Assembly: GCA_913049555.1 (NCBI GenBank)
Contig: CAJWYM010000001.1
Span: 1-64,000, forward strand
DNA: 64,000 nucleotides
Direction of reading: 5' to 3'
Source of the DNA: an uncultured Opitutia bacterium
GTDB lineage: Bacteria; Verrucomicrobiota; Verrucomicrobiia; Opitutales; CAJWYM01
Positions 30,215 through 41,384 of this stretch are shown here, piece by piece. The notes beneath the pieces were generated by a model, which made no database searches, had not been told where the DNA came from, and saw only the letters and a program-made list of their open reading frames with translations. A program made the position numbers and the translations under genes. Every line of letters begins with the position of its first letter. The stretch's first letter is position 1.

Positions 30215-31438
30215 CTATGGGTTGGTTTTACAATTCATCTCTAGTAAGGGTTTCAACTTTTCTTTTTTAAAACTAAAGTCCCCGATGTTTGACATTTCAG
30301 TTACTGGTATAATTTGATAAAAAATGGAGAAATTGGGAGTCCTATATTGAATCTCATCTTTGCAAAAAATAGTATTATTATCCAGTCGTTCTTTAAGAGA
30401 AGCCAATTTTCTGTCAAGATCCTCTACATGTCCTGAAGGTGAAATATAAGTCAGGATTTGGCTTCTACTGATTTTAGAGCTCAAAGCTGATGGATGGTCG
30501 AAAATATCTTTGATGGAGTTCCCAAGAGTTTTCATGATGTGCTGAGAAGCAATTTCCCCCACAGACTTTACTATTTCAGAAAAATCCATCAATCGGATTA
30601 GAATAAAAGAAGCGTTGCTTTCCTGATTGGAATCCAACTTATTTTGAATTTCGAGTTTGAAATCTAGGGGATCTTTAAGTCCAGACAATTGATCAATCAA
30701 AAGATCGTGACTCTTCAGCAATTTATGGATAAGAGGATCGGTTTGTTGCTCTAATTCTAAAGGCGATCCAGAAAATATAATTTTCCCTTCTTCAAGGATA
30801 GCAACAAAGTCACTGACATAAAAAGCATCTGGTATATCATGACTGACAATTATAGAAGTAAAACCTAATTTTCTTTGATATTTAGAAATCAGGTCGAAGA
30901 CTGAGTTCCTTCTAATTGGATCTAATCCGGTTGTGGGTTCGTCAAATAATACAACCTCTGGGTCAGTCACCAAGGCTCTAGCGAGAGCAACTCTTCTTTG
31001 CATGCCACCTGATAGTTGTGATATGAAATTATTTCGAAACTCAGCAAGTTCTAATTGCTCTAAAATTGCTAAAACCTTCTTTTCTATTTTTTTGGGATTT
31101 AAAGAGGTAGTTTCAATGAGAGGAAGGGCTACGTTGTCAAAGAGTGTGTAAGAATCAAAGAGAGCATTGTGTTGAAACATGTAACTAAATTTATCTTTGA
31201 GTTTTTTCTTTTTTTTCCCTTTCAAAGATCCAAATGAGGTCCCTTTATAATAAATATCTCCTGAGTCAGGTTCTATAAGGCGGGCAACGTGCTTGAGCAT
31301 CACTGATTTGCCAGTTCCACTTTTGCCAATTACGGCTGTCATTTTACCCTCGGGAATGGAAAGGTTGATGCCATCTAAAATGGTTTTGTCCCCAAATTTT
31401 TTGACTAAGGATTTAAACTCAAGTAATGGCGTATCCAT
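30215..31438 (-). CDS. mlaF: MlaF-like ABC ATPase with ~150 aa C-terminal degenerate GGDEF-like extension
   Basis: GKSGTGKSVMLKH, SQLSGGMQRRVALARAL, DEPTTGLDPI; extension DQLSGLKDPLDF...FILIRLMDFSEIVKSVGEIASQHIMKTLGNSIKDIF. Confidence 0.9.
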   Translation of the reverse strand: MDTPLLEFKSLVKKFGDKTILDGINLSIPEGKMTAVIGKSGTGKSVMLKHVARLIEPDSGDIYYKGTSFGSLKGKKKKKLKDKFSYMFQHNALFDSYTLFDNVALPLIETTSLNPKKIEKKVLAILEQLELAEFRNNFISQLSGGMQRRVALARALVTDPEVVLFDEPTTGLDPIRRNSVFDLISKYQRKLGFTSIIVSHDIPDAFYVSDFVAILEEGKIIFSGSPLELEQQTDPLIHKLLKSHDLLIDQLSGLKDPLDFKLEIQNKLDSNQESNASFILIRLMDFSEIVKSVGEIASQHIMKTLGNSIKDIFDHPSALSSKISRSQILTYISPSGHVEDLDRKLASLKERLDNNTIFCKDEIQYRTPNFSIFYQIIPVTEMSNIGDFSFKKEKLKPLLEMNCKTNP

Positions 31439-32211
31439 TATAACATAAAAGAAGTAATAATATAGTCAGCTAACAGAATAGAAACACTAGAAAAAACGAC
31501 TGAAGAAGTGGCTGCTCTGCTTACTCCCGTTGCTCCAAAACCTTTATGGCGATGAATGAAGTAGCCTTGAAAACAACAAATTAAGGATGTTACAAATGCA
31601 AATACTAAAGACTTTGTAAAACCTCCTATAATATCATTCGCTGTAGTAGCGCTTTCGACTCGGAACCAAAAAGCTCCTTGATCCACCCCTAATAATTCAA
31701 CTCCAGTCAAATAGCCACCCCAGATACCGACTACGTTGAAAATGCCAGTCAACAATGGATACACTAAGATTGCTGCAATCAATTTGGGTGCAATTAGAAA
31801 AACAAGGGGATCGATATTCATTGTATTCAAAGCATCGAGCTGCTCTGAGTTTCTCATAATTCCAATCTCCGAGGCCATGGAGGAGCCGGCTTGCCCAACG
31901 ATCATAATCGCTGTCAAAACAGGTGCCATTTCCCGGATCAAAGATAGGGCAATTGCGGATCCCAACAAACCTTCAGATCCAAATTTAGCAAGGGTGAAAT
32001 AACCTTGTAATCCTAAAACCATTCCTGTGAAGAATGAAATCAAGAGAATTACAGGCAGCGTTTTTACACCGATCATGTAAATTTGCTCTATTAATTTAGT
32101 AAGGGAGAAACCGTAGGTCAAACCTCTGGAATAAGCTTGGAATCCAAATAGAGTCATCCTTCCTATTTCCTGAAGGATTAATATGCACCAAGCTCCCGTG
32201 TTACGAATCAT
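31438..32211 (-). CDS. mlaE: MlaE-like ABC transporter permease
   Basis: GMVLGLQGYFTLAKFG, LIREMAPVLTAIMIVGQAGSSMASEIG; overlaps mlaF start by one base. Confidence 0.93.
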   Translation of the reverse strand: MIRNTGAWCILILQEIGRMTLFGFQAYSRGLTYGFSLTKLIEQIYMIGVKTLPVILLISFFTGMVLGLQGYFTLAKFGSEGLLGSAIALSLIREMAPVLTAIMIVGQAGSSMASEIGIMRNSEQLDALNTMNIDPLVFLIAPKLIAAILVYPLLTGIFNVVGIWGGYLTGVELLGVDQGAFWFRVESATTANDIIGGFTKSLVFAFVTSLICCFQGYFIHRHKGFGATGVSRAATSSVVFSSVSILLADYIITSFML

Positions 32212-32285
32212 TGTTTAAGATAAGCGAATTAAAATGAAGAAAAATAAAATTGTTTTCAACTATTTAATAAAGGTCTCGTATTCGT

Positions 32286-33488
32286 CTACAATGAATACTC
32301 GAAGGTTTGGCCCTTATGCTGAATAGTGACATGGTTCCTCTCGTCCTTTCGGCGGCTTGGCAGCGTTTCTCCAATCTCTTGGGCATGAATTCCAAACGAT
32401 TCAGATAAAGATTTGATTTCGTTGACATTTTCTTTTGGACAATAAATTTCCATTCGATGTCCCATGTTGTAAACTTGAAACATTTCTCTCCAACTGGTTT
32501 TGCTGTGTTTCTGAATTTCTGTAAATACAGGCGGAATATCCATAAAATTATTTTTTACAAATTCTACAGATTGACCAAATCGAATACATTTTGTTTGACC
32601 CCCTCCTGAGCAATGAACGATCCCTTTCACAGCAGCTCTCATTTCTTTTAAAAGTTTTACAATTACTGGGGCATAAGATCTAGTCGGTGAAAGGATTGCA
32701 TCTCCAGCAGTCAATCCAGATCCGGCAATAGAATCCTCTAATTTATAAGGGCCACAATAGACAAGATGTGAAGGCGTGTTCGGATCAAAGGTTTCTGGGT
32801 ATTTTTCCTTGTAATAAGAACATAAAAGATCATGCCTAGCACTTGTTAGACCGTTGCTGCCAATCCCACTGTTCTCAAAATTCTCATAATTTGCTCTGCC
32901 TGAGCTTTCAAGACCTACAATAGCCAGACCTGGAACGACCTCTTGGCTTGAAATGACATCATTACAATTTATAATTGCTACGGCACAGGAATCAACAGTT
33001 ACAGATGGGGTTAAATCGCCAACATCTGCAGTCTCACCTCCTCCGCTGTGAATATCTAAACCATGATCTCGCATTGTTTGCAAAAAGTCTTCGGTTCCAT
33101 TGATTAATTCTGCTAGAGCTTCGCCGGGAAAATTTCTTGCGTTCCTATTGACAGTGCTAGAGATTAAGATACCAGATTGAGCTCCAATACAAAGAAGGTC
33201 ATCGATATTCATAACGATGCTGTCTTGAGCAATTCCTCGAAAAACCGAAGGATCTCCGGTTTCTTTGTATTTTAAATAAGCAATTGTGGATTTTGTGCCT
33301 GAACCATCTGAGTGAATCACATTGCATTTATTAGGATCCCCTGTTAGGTGATCAGGAGTAATTTTGCAAAAAGCACCTGGGAATAAACCCTCATCCATCT
33401 TGTCTACAACACTGTGAACTTCACCTTTGGTAGCAGATACACCTCTTTCTTGGTAACGATTGGTTGATTGATTGTTCTCCGATTGCAT
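32286..33488 (-). CDS. purM: Phosphoribosylformylglycinamidine cyclo-ligase (AIR synthase), Bacteroidetes-like form
   Basis: [73 protein letters not shown]. Confidence 0.87.
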   Translation of the reverse strand: MQSENNQSTNRYQERGVSATKGEVHSVVDKMDEGLFPGAFCKITPDHLTGDPNKCNVIHSDGSGTKSTIAYLKYKETGDPSVFRGIAQDSIVMNIDDLLCIGAQSGILISSTVNRNARNFPGEALAELINGTEDFLQTMRDHGLDIHSGGGETADVGDLTPSVTVDSCAVAIINCNDVISSQEVVPGLAIVGLESSGRANYENFENSGIGSNGLTSARHDLLCSYYKEKYPETFDPNTPSHLVYCGPYKLEDSIAGSGLTAGDAILSPTRSYAPVIVKLLKEMRAAVKGIVHCSGGGQTKCIRFGQSVEFVKNNFMDIPPVFTEIQKHSKTSWREMFQVYNMGHRMEIYCPKENVNEIKSLSESFGIHAQEIGETLPSRRKDERNHVTIQHKGQTFEYSL

Positions 33489-33538
33489 AATTTAAATTGA
33501 TTGAATGTTTTAATTAGAATGAAGGAAGCATTAAAACC

Positions 33539-34159
33539 ATGCAAAGCGATAATCAAAGATTATTAATCATTTTCGCAAAAGGAAAAGGAGAGTCCTGCAA
33601 AACAAGGCTTGGAGCTGATATTGGAGTCGATAAAGCAATTAGAATTTATTATCAAATTTTAGAAATCTACATTTCAAAAGTAGATCAACTAGGAGCTGAT
33701 TTTGATCTTATATTTTATGTTCAAGGAGATGAGAGTTGGTTTCAACAAAAATACCCATCCATTCCAATTATAAAGCAACCTGTAGGAGATTTAGGACAAA
33801 AAATGAAGCATGTTTTTAATTTATTAACGGATGCATATGATCAAATTATTATTTCCGGCTCAGACTGCCCGATTATTGATTGGATGGATATCAATGATGC
33901 ATTTGAGGTTTTGGAATCTTATGATGCAGTGATCGGTCCTGCGAATGATGGAGGCTATTATTTGCTGGGGCTAAACCGGATTCTAAATATTTTCGAACGA
34001 ATAGACTGGGGGACTAGCAGAGTCTTAGATCAAACCTTAAAATCGATTGAAATTTTAGAAAAATCTTGTTTTCAACTTTCATCAAAAAGAGATATAGACA
34101 CTCAAGAAGATTTGGACTTTTATATAAAAAATGGATGGATTCAACTTTCCAAGGATTGA
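33539..34159 (+). CDS. DUF2064 / TIGR04282-type glycosyltransferase-like protein
   Basis: IFAKGKGESCKTRLGADIG, ISGSDCPII, DAVIGPANDGGYYLLGL. Confidence 0.85.
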   Translation: MQSDNQRLLIIFAKGKGESCKTRLGADIGVDKAIRIYYQILEIYISKVDQLGADFDLIFYVQGDESWFQQKYPSIPIIKQPVGDLGQKMKHVFNLLTDAYDQIIISGSDCPIIDWMDINDAFEVLESYDAVIGPANDGGYYLLGLNRILNIFERIDWGTSRVLDQTLKSIEILEKSCFQLSSKRDIDTQEDLDFYIKNGWIQLSKD

Positions 34160-34182
34160 AATTTTCAAAAATTTCTTAATTC

Positions 34183-35160
34183 TTAAGGTTTCTCAGCTAT
34201 AAAGATCGCTCTACGCGGAGATGGATAGCCTTCGATGGTTTTGGTAATATCCTTAGGGTCTAAAAAGTCTTTTAGAGATTCAAACTTCATCCATTCTGTT
34301 TTTCTTTGTTCCTCAAAAGAAGTAACAGTTTCATTCACAACACGCACTTTTCTAAAGCCACATTTATTCAACCACATCCTCATAGCATCGGAGGACGGAA
34401 TGAACCATACATTTCTCATTTTCGCGTAACGATCTTTGGGTACTAAAATATCTTGTTCGCCGCCTTTGATGACGATTGTTTCCAAGACAACTTCACCTTT
34501 TGGTCTTAAAAGATTTTTTATCTGAATAAGATGGGCGATTGGATCTTTACGGTGATAAAATACACCCATTGAAAAAATAGTGCTGAAGGCTGGAAGGATA
34601 GAAGGTATGGAATCAATTCCCAGAGGAAGAACCGCGCATCGATCCGACTTTATATACTTGTTAGCTACTAAATATTGCCACACAAAAGCTAAAAATGGGT
34701 CGATCCCAAAAATGAGTTTTGGTTCTTGGCTTAGCATCCTCCAACAATGGTAACCGCTTCCACAGCCTATATCTAGAATCATCCCGTCTTTCAGTGGTTT
34801 TATATGTGAGGAAACACGATCCCATTTAAAGTCTGAGCGCCACTCAGTGTCCACTTCCGTTCCAAAAAAAGAGAAAGGTCCCTTTCGCCAAGGGTGAAAA
34901 CTCATCAAAATGTTGTGGAGTTTTTTATTTTCTTCAGGGGTCAGATCCGCACAGGTTCCGATTTCAAGAGTAGATTGATTTAGGTGAATTACAGAGGGCT
35001 TAGCATTGGGTAGCAATTCCCAAGCTTGATTCCATCGATCATAATGTCCGTTTGTTTTAGGAGAAAAAGCGTGAGTAATTTGTTTTTCTAATTTTGGGAT
35101 CCACTCATTTAAAGAAGTTTTTTCTAAATTTTTTATAAAGGAAGAGTAATTTTCAATCAT
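34183..35160 (-). CDS. cmoB: tRNA uridine(34) carboxymethyltransferase CmoB
   Basis: PWRKGPFSFFGTEVDTEWRSDFKWDRV, LDIGCGSGYHCWRM, SMGVFYHRKDPI. Confidence 0.95.
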   Translation of the reverse strand: MIENYSSFIKNLEKTSLNEWIPKLEKQITHAFSPKTNGHYDRWNQAWELLPNAKPSVIHLNQSTLEIGTCADLTPEENKKLHNILMSFHPWRKGPFSFFGTEVDTEWRSDFKWDRVSSHIKPLKDGMILDIGCGSGYHCWRMLSQEPKLIFGIDPFLAFVWQYLVANKYIKSDRCAVLPLGIDSIPSILPAFSTIFSMGVFYHRKDPIAHLIQIKNLLRPKGEVVLETIVIKGGEQDILVPKDRYAKMRNVWFIPSSDAMRMWLNKCGFRKVRVVNETVTSFEEQRKTEWMKFESLKDFLDPKDITKTIEGYPSPRRAIFIAEKP

Positions 35161-35164
35161 ACAA

Positions 35165-35899
35165 TTATTTTTGAGAAATAAAGGAAACGAAATTAAAACA
35201 TTGAAACCACTGCGTAGTAGTTTTGAATCCGGATCGGCTCAATCTTTTGTAATGATCTTCTTGGGTTTCAGGAACAAGAACATTTTCAAGAGCGGCTCGT
35301 TTTCTTGAGATTTCTAAATCTGAGTATCCCTGTTGTTTTTTGAATGCATGATGAATTTCCGCTTGTAAAAGATGCGTATCTTCATCTTTAAAAGCTATTT
35401 TTTCACTCAATATAAGAATGCCGCCTGGAAGTAATGAGGATGCGATCCTTTTTAGAAGACTAGACCGTTGGTTTTTTGGGATAAATTGAAGTGTAAAATT
35501 CAGTAAAACGATGGAGGCATTTATAAATTCAATATCTCTTACATCTTTACAAATCCAATGAACTGGGATGTCGGGATTTAAATCCTTAAATTTCTGGTCT
35601 TTTTCGCATTTTTTGATCATCTCAGGAGCACTGTCAATTCCATAAACATGAATACTTGGATCATCCAAACCCTGAGTGAGTGAAAGTGTGGAAGCACCTA
35701 GCGAACATCCAAGATCGTAGCAATTGGAATTCTTTTGTTGGTATTTGGACCCGAGTATTTTAATCATTTCAAGTGAATATTGATAACCTGGGACCGATCG
35801 ATGGATCATGTCTTCAAACACTTGAGCTACCTTTTGATCGAACTTAAAATTACCAAGGTTTGGCTCCTTTTTGTAAATATTATCAATAGAAGAATTCAT
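35165..35899 (-). CDS. cmoA: Carboxy-S-adenosyl-L-methionine synthase CmoA
   Basis: FDQKVAQVFEDMIHRSVPGY, YDLGCSLGASTLSL, NFTLQFIP; directly upstream of cmoB. Confidence 0.95.
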   Translation of the reverse strand: MNSSIDNIYKKEPNLGNFKFDQKVAQVFEDMIHRSVPGYQYSLEMIKILGSKYQQKNSNCYDLGCSLGASTLSLTQGLDDPSIHVYGIDSAPEMIKKCEKDQKFKDLNPDIPVHWICKDVRDIEFINASIVLLNFTLQFIPKNQRSSLLKRIASSLLPGGILILSEKIAFKDEDTHLLQAEIHHAFKKQQGYSDLEISRKRAALENVLVPETQEDHYKRLSRSGFKTTTQWFQCFNFVSFISQK

Positions 35900-36228
35900 T
35901 TTTATGAACGAACAATAAATGAGCTTAAAATAGAAAGGTAATAGAAATATTTAAAGTGCAAGACAACAAACGGATTTAAAACCCAAGTTCACAGCGGAGA
36001 AGTTTGAAGGATTATTTTATCCGAAATTATATTCTTCAATGAGGGACTTATACAATGAAGAATCTTCCCAATCAAGAATGATTTTTGATGAAGAGATAGA
36101 TCCTTAAGGACTACTTTGCAAAAAACTTTATTGAGACAATATCTAAATATACACTTGTCTCCATGATTGCAGATTAAGTAGTTGTTAATTCTCTCTGCTA
36201 AGATTAAAAAGAATACTATTATTGAACC

Positions 36229-36993
36229 ATGAAATCAATTGCTGAAAATCGCCCAAATTTCCGAGCTTACTCTTCCGATTTGGAATTAAATTCCACTTCA
36301 GTTTCTCTTTCTGCCGTAGAAACCAATCACCTAATTAATGTAATGAGAGCAAGGCAAGGAAATTTAGTTGCCTTGTTTAATGGCAGAGGTCTTGAGGCAT
36401 TAGGAGAAATTGCGACGCTGAGAAAATCTTGTCAGATTTCAATTCATAAAACTTGGGAAACTCATCGAGATAAGCCAGAGATTGTTTTGGCTCAAGGTTT
36501 GCCTAAGGGAAAAACGATGGATTCCGTGGTTCGAAAATGCTGTGAATTAGGGGTGAGTCGCATAATTCCATTGAAAACTGAGAACTCTGAGTTTCAACTT
36601 ACGGGCCGTCGAGAACAAAGCAAAATTGAAAAATGGAAGTCTGCGGCAATTGAAGGATGCAAACAATCTTGCAATTCTTTTGTACCAAAAATAGAAACTC
36701 CTATTTCTTTGGACGAGTTTATTTCTTTTGACGTTCAAGGAAATTTATATGTCGGTGCTATTCATCCTATTGCAAGGCCGATCTCCTCTTTTGCTTTCGA
36801 TTTTAAGAATCTGAATAAAGGCTCAGAGATGATCTATATAATTGTTGGACCCGAAGGGGATTTTTCTAAATTGGAGTATGAATCTTTGGATAAAATCGGA
36901 GCTTCCTTTTATAGTTTAGGTCCCTTAGTTTTAAAGGTCGTTACTGCAGTTACAGTTTCGGTTTTTTCTTTTAAATCCTTTTTGAGTGAATAA
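36229..36993 (+). CDS. rsmE: 16S rRNA (uracil1498-N3)-methyltransferase
   Basis: ETNHLINVMRARQGNLVALFNGRG, AQGLPKGKTMDSVVRKCCELGVSRIIPL, VGPEGDFSKLEYE. Confidence 0.93.
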   Translation: MKSIAENRPNFRAYSSDLELNSTSVSLSAVETNHLINVMRARQGNLVALFNGRGLEALGEIATLRKSCQISIHKTWETHRDKPEIVLAQGLPKGKTMDSVVRKCCELGVSRIIPLKTENSEFQLTGRREQSKIEKWKSAAIEGCKQSCNSFVPKIETPISLDEFISFDVQGNLYVGAIHPIARPISSFAFDFKNLNKGSEMIYIIVGPEGDFSKLEYESLDKIGASFYSLGPLVLKVVTAVTVSVFSFKSFLSE

Positions 36994-37354
36994 TTAGTTG
37001 CCTGAAAAAATCTGTCTTTTTAGGAATTTATTTAGCGGAAGAGTTTGCTGATTCATCCTTTTGGGGATGGGTGCTCTTAGTCTTCAAAATTCTAAAATTA
37101 AGATCCACAGAGTTCGTGATATTAATTTGCAATCCTTAATAAATTTCAAAGATTCAAATTTCTTTAATATGATAAAAGGATTAAAAATGAATTTACTCAT
37201 GACATGAAGTGTGTATTATTCTCCTTTTATGTTTGGTCTTTGTAGCTGGATTCGTTATGGAACTAGATGGAAATACCTGCTAACTATCACTCAATCTCGC
37301 TAAAGATCAAAACGACATTGAATCGCAACACATCAAATTACAACTTATCAACAA

Positions 37355-39439
37355 ATGAAAGACTTATCAAAGTGTAGAAACATCGGGATTTTTGCCCATG
37401 TGGATGCGGGTAAAACAACGACAACAGAGCGAATCTTAAAGCTCACTGGAAAAATTCATAAAATTGGTGAGGTTCATGATGGTGCGGCCACTACTGACTT
37501 TATGGAACAAGAGCAAGAGCGAGGTATTACGATTCAATCAGCGGCTACAACTTGTTTTTGGAATGATTATAATTTTAATATTATTGACACCCCTGGGCAC
37601 GTAGATTTTACGATTGAAGTGTATCGTTCTCTGAAAGTACTCGATGGGGGGGTTGGAGTTTTTTGTGGTTCCGGTGGTGTAGAGCCTCAGTCAGAAACCA
37701 ACTGGCGCTATGCCAACGACTCCAAAGTCGCGCGGTTGATCTATGTCAACAAGCTCGACAGAATTGGTGCTGATTTTTATAGAGTTGTTGATCAAGTTAG
37801 GGATGTTTTGGGAGCCAATGCCCTAGTGATGACTCTTCCTGTTGGCACTGAAAGTGACTTGAAGGGAGTTGTGGATCTTCTCACTCGCAAAGCGTGGATT
37901 TGGGATGAATCTGGAGATCCTTTAAAATATACAGTCGAAGAAGTTCCTGCTGATATGGTTGATAAAGTAGAAGAATTTCGTGAGCAACTTATTGAAACTG
38001 CTGTAGAGCAAGACGATGATGCGATGGAACTCTACCTAGGAGGTGAAGAACCAAGCGTAGAGGTTATTAAAAAATGCATCCGTAAAGGAACGATCAATTT
38101 AGACTTTTTTCCAACTTATTGTGGGTCTTCCTTCAAAAATAAAGGCGTACAACTTATTCTCAACGCTGTGATTGATTATTTGCCTGCTCCTCATGAGGTA
38201 AATCCTCAGCCTGAAATAGATTTGGAAGGCAATCCGACGGGTGAGTTTGCAATTGTTGATGAATCTAAGCCATTGCGTGCCTTGGCATTCAAAATCATGG
38301 ATGACAAGTACGGTGCTCTAACTTTTACTAGAATCTATTCAGGTTCGATCAACAAAGGTATGACTGTATTGAACACTGCTACTGGTAAAAAAGAACGTAT
38401 CGGTCGTATTGTTCAAATGCATGCTGACAACCGCGAAGAAATTGAGTTGGCATCTGCTGGGGACATTGTTGCACTCTTGGGTCTCAAAAATGTTCAAACA
38501 GGGCATACCCTTTGTGACAAAGACCAACCTGCGACCCTTGAGCCGATGGTATTTCCAGACCCAGTAATTTCGATTGCAATCAGCACTAAAGACAAAGGAC
38601 AGGCAGAGAAACTAGGGGTGGCACTAGGTAAAATGATTCAAGAAGATCCATCCTTTAGGGTGGAAACCGACGAAGACAGTGGAGAAACTATTTTAAAGGG
38701 AATGGGAGAACTTCATTTAGATATTAAGGTGGATATCTTGAAAAGAACTCATGGAGTGGAAGTGGATGTGGGCAAGCCTCAAGTTGCTTATCGTGAAACA
38801 ATCACACAAAGAACCGAAGATTCATACACCCACAAAAAACAATCGGGTGGGTCCGGTCAATATGCAAAGATCGACTACGTAGTAGAGCCTTTGGAGCCTG
38901 GAAATGGCTTTGAGTTTGAGTCCAAAATCGTTGGGGGAAATGTTCCGAAGGAATACATACCTGCGGTTCAGAAGGGATTTGAGCAATCCTTAGATAAAGG
39001 GGTTCTTGCTGGTTTTCCATGTTTGGATTTTAAAGTGACACTCATAGATGGTGGTTTTCATGCGGTGGATTCCTCAGCGGTTGCTTTTGAAATTGCTTCC
39101 AGAGCTGCTTACCGTCAAACCATGCCTAAAGCTGGGGCAGAACTCTTGGAGCCTATGATGAAATTAGATGTTTATGTACCTGAGGATAATATGGGAGACA
39201 CGATCTCAGATTTGAACCGACGTCGGGGAATGATAAGTTCTCAAAACGCAACTGCAACAGGGGTTCATATTAAAGCGGAGGCTCCACTCAGTGAAATGTT
39301 TGGTTACATTGGTGCATTGAGGACAATGACCTCAGGAAGAGGTCAGTTTTCTATGGAATTTTCTCATTATGCAGCTTGTCCTCGCAATATTAAAGAGGAA
39401 GTTATTAAAGAAGTTCTGGATAGAAATGCTAAAAAATAG
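37355..39439 (+). CDS. fusA: Elongation factor G
   Basis: [52 protein letters not shown]. Confidence 0.97.
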   Translation: MKDLSKCRNIGIFAHVDAGKTTTTERILKLTGKIHKIGEVHDGAATTDFMEQEQERGITIQSAATTCFWNDYNFNIIDTPGHVDFTIEVYRSLKVLDGGVGVFCGSGGVEPQSETNWRYANDSKVARLIYVNKLDRIGADFYRVVDQVRDVLGANALVMTLPVGTESDLKGVVDLLTRKAWIWDESGDPLKYTVEEVPADMVDKVEEFREQLIETAVEQDDDAMELYLGGEEPSVEVIKKCIRKGTINLDFFPTYCGSSFKNKGVQLILNAVIDYLPAPHEVNPQPEIDLEGNPTGEFAIVDESKPLRALAFKIMDDKYGALTFTRIYSGSINKGMTVLNTATGKKERIGRIVQMHADNREEIELASAGDIVALLGLKNVQTGHTLCDKDQPATLEPMVFPDPVISIAISTKDKGQAEKLGVALGKMIQEDPSFRVETDEDSGETILKGMGELHLDIKVDILKRTHGVEVDVGKPQVAYRETITQRTEDSYTHKKQSGGSGQYAKIDYVVEPLEPGNGFEFESKIVGGNVPKEYIPAVQKGFEQSLDKGVLAGFPCLDFKVTLIDGGFHAVDSSAVAFEIASRAAYRQTMPKAGAELLEPMMKLDVYVPEDNMGDTISDLNRRRGMISSQNATATGVHIKAEAPLSEMFGYIGALRTMTSGRGQFSMEFSHYAACPRNIKEEVIKEVLDRNAKK

Positions 39440-39462
39440 TTAAAATTTCTATCAATTTTTTG

Positions 39463-39494
39463 AAGGCTGAATTAAAACGATTCAGCCTTTTTTT
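39463..39494 (+). terminator. Rho-independent terminator downstream of fusA
   Basis: 10-bp stem AAGGCTGAAT / ATTCAGCCTT with 7-nt loop, followed by a T run. Confidence 0.9.
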
Positions 39495-39674
39495 GTCTTA
39501 GAAGGAAGTCTTAATCGTTGAATAGATTATAACCTGAATTCTTCATTAGAAATTTGATTCTGCGCTTCACAGATTCGGCTATTATTGGTTAAGTATAATG
39601 ATCTTTAAATTCAATCTCATTTTCTATTTCATCTTTTGAATTAAAACAGAATGGTCTATGGTTGATTGAATTTT

Positions 39675-40568
39675 TTAAGCCTCTTTGGATAGATTTTTCC
39701 TGTTGTTTTTGAAGTGCATTCGGCAAACAATCCCTACTCCAATAGTGCCTAAAATTACTGAGTAAAACTGGCCTTTAGAAATACTGAATATTAAGTCAGA
39801 ATCAGGTTCCCGAAAGAATTCCCCTACGATTCTAACGACCGCATAAAAAATAAGAAACTCACCAGTTAGAACCCCATGCGCTTCAGACTTTGTTATTCCT
39901 CGATTTTTCCATAAACGAAATTGAGCAAATAAAAAAAGTAAAAGGCCTTCTAAAAATGCGGCATAAAGTTGTGAGGGATGTCTTGGAAGTCTTGCGAGAA
40001 TTCCGAACTCTGGGATGTATTCTAGAGGAGCTTTTGGGAAAATAATTGCCCATGACACTTCTGTAATTTTTCCATAAAGTTCGCCATTTATAAAATTAGC
40101 AATTCTACCAAAGAAGATGCCAGCAGGAGCAAGGGTTACAGTAATGTCTGCCAATTTCCAAACAGGAATTTTGAGGTTTCTTCCTGTCCAAATAATAGCA
40201 AATGCAACCCCTGCAAAGCCTCCATGGCTTGCCATACCACCCTCCCAAACTTTGAAAAGGTTGAATGGGTTTTGAATTAAACTATCGAATGAGTAAAGAA
40301 GCATATATCCCATCCTTCCTCCTAGTAAAACCCCCAAAATGATGGCTGTTATATAATTGCTTTGCTGTTCCGGATTTAAAGGAGATTTTCCTTTTTTGTA
40401 ATAAATTCGGAGCAGGAGTGCCGCCACAAAAAAACCAAGTAAGTAAGATAGACCATAATAGCGGATGCCATCAATTTTGATAAACTCTACCCATGAATCA
40501 GGAAATTTAAATATAAATGGACTCAAATCATGGGTCCAATAGTCTTGAGATTCGATCGTTGGTTTCAC
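39675..40568 (-). CDS. lgt: Prolipoprotein diacylglyceryl transferase
   Basis: GGRMGYML, WEGGMASHGGFAGV, FFGRIANFINGELYGK, RHPSQLYAAFLEG. Confidence 0.95.
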   Translation of the reverse strand: MKPTIESQDYWTHDLSPFIFKFPDSWVEFIKIDGIRYYGLSYLLGFFVAALLLRIYYKKGKSPLNPEQQSNYITAIILGVLLGGRMGYMLLYSFDSLIQNPFNLFKVWEGGMASHGGFAGVAFAIIWTGRNLKIPVWKLADITVTLAPAGIFFGRIANFINGELYGKITEVSWAIIFPKAPLEYIPEFGILARLPRHPSQLYAAFLEGLLLFLFAQFRLWKNRGITKSEAHGVLTGEFLIFYAVVRIVGEFFREPDSDLIFSISKGQFYSVILGTIGVGIVCRMHFKNNRKNLSKEA

Positions 40569-40947
40569 TATTTATTAAGATGTATATTACGAAATCAGTC
40601 GATTTAAAATATAAGACTTTGATGTGCTGGATTAAAGACCAAAAAAAGAGCTCCTGAATTTGTAAAATTTAACGACAAGCGATGAGTCAATAAAATCAAT
40701 TATTCAGAGAGTGGAACGTTTCATTTTCAAACCTAATTTATCACAAGCGTTTGCTTGTTCTGCATACTCAATTATCAAAATAAAACTAGAAGCAATATTT
40801 TCATTTCCTTTAAGTTTGTTCTTTTTAGTTAAAGGAATAGCAACGTTGACAATTTCAAAATTCTATTAAATTTATTCAATAATCTTGAATTTGCCTAAGT
40901 AATTAATCATTATGCAATCTCATTCTAATATATATTATAACAACCCT

Positions 40948-41364
40948 ATGAATTTAAATAATATAAAAATCCATGTTCGAAAACAAGAATCTCTCGATCG
41001 ATTTCTTAATTTAAACGGTTTTTCAGTGGAGGAGTCCAAAGATATTTTAAAAGTTCAAAGGGAGGATGAATTACCGGTTTATTTACACGTAGGTGAGAAT
41101 GGAATTTACTTCGAAGTGGACTTAGGAAATATTTCACAAATGGCAAGTGCAGATCTTTACGTAAAACTGTTGGAGTTGAATACTCAGGTTTTACCTGTCA
41201 GTTTTGGTATTGATAACACTCAGGAAGAGGACCCTCGATTGGTTCTAGTTGAGAGTCGAGAGTTCAGCGATTTAAATGATGATGAATTTCTAAGTGTTTT
41301 CGATGCCCTAGAGCTCGCTGTGGATAAAGCAGAAAATTTATTGAGTAAATATATAGAATCTTAA
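40948..41364 (+). CDS. DUF2170 family protein (YjfI-like)
   Basis: Small acidic protein immediately upstream of a PspA homologue, as in yjfI-yjfJ; ORF opens at 40912, the second Met (MNLNNIKIHV) near 40948 is likelier. Confidence 0.7.
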   Translation: MNLNNIKIHVRKQESLDRFLNLNGFSVEESKDILKVQREDELPVYLHVGENGIYFEVDLGNISQMASADLYVKLLELNTQVLPVSFGIDNTQEEDPRLVLVESREFSDLNDDEFLSVFDALELAVDKAENLLSKYIES

Positions 41365-41384
41365 TCGTTATAATAAGGATATAA

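Noticed and set aside
36994-37354. Long leader upstream of fusA as a possible riboregulator
   Set aside because: No recognisable conserved leader or strong structured element; remains an ordinary intergenic region.
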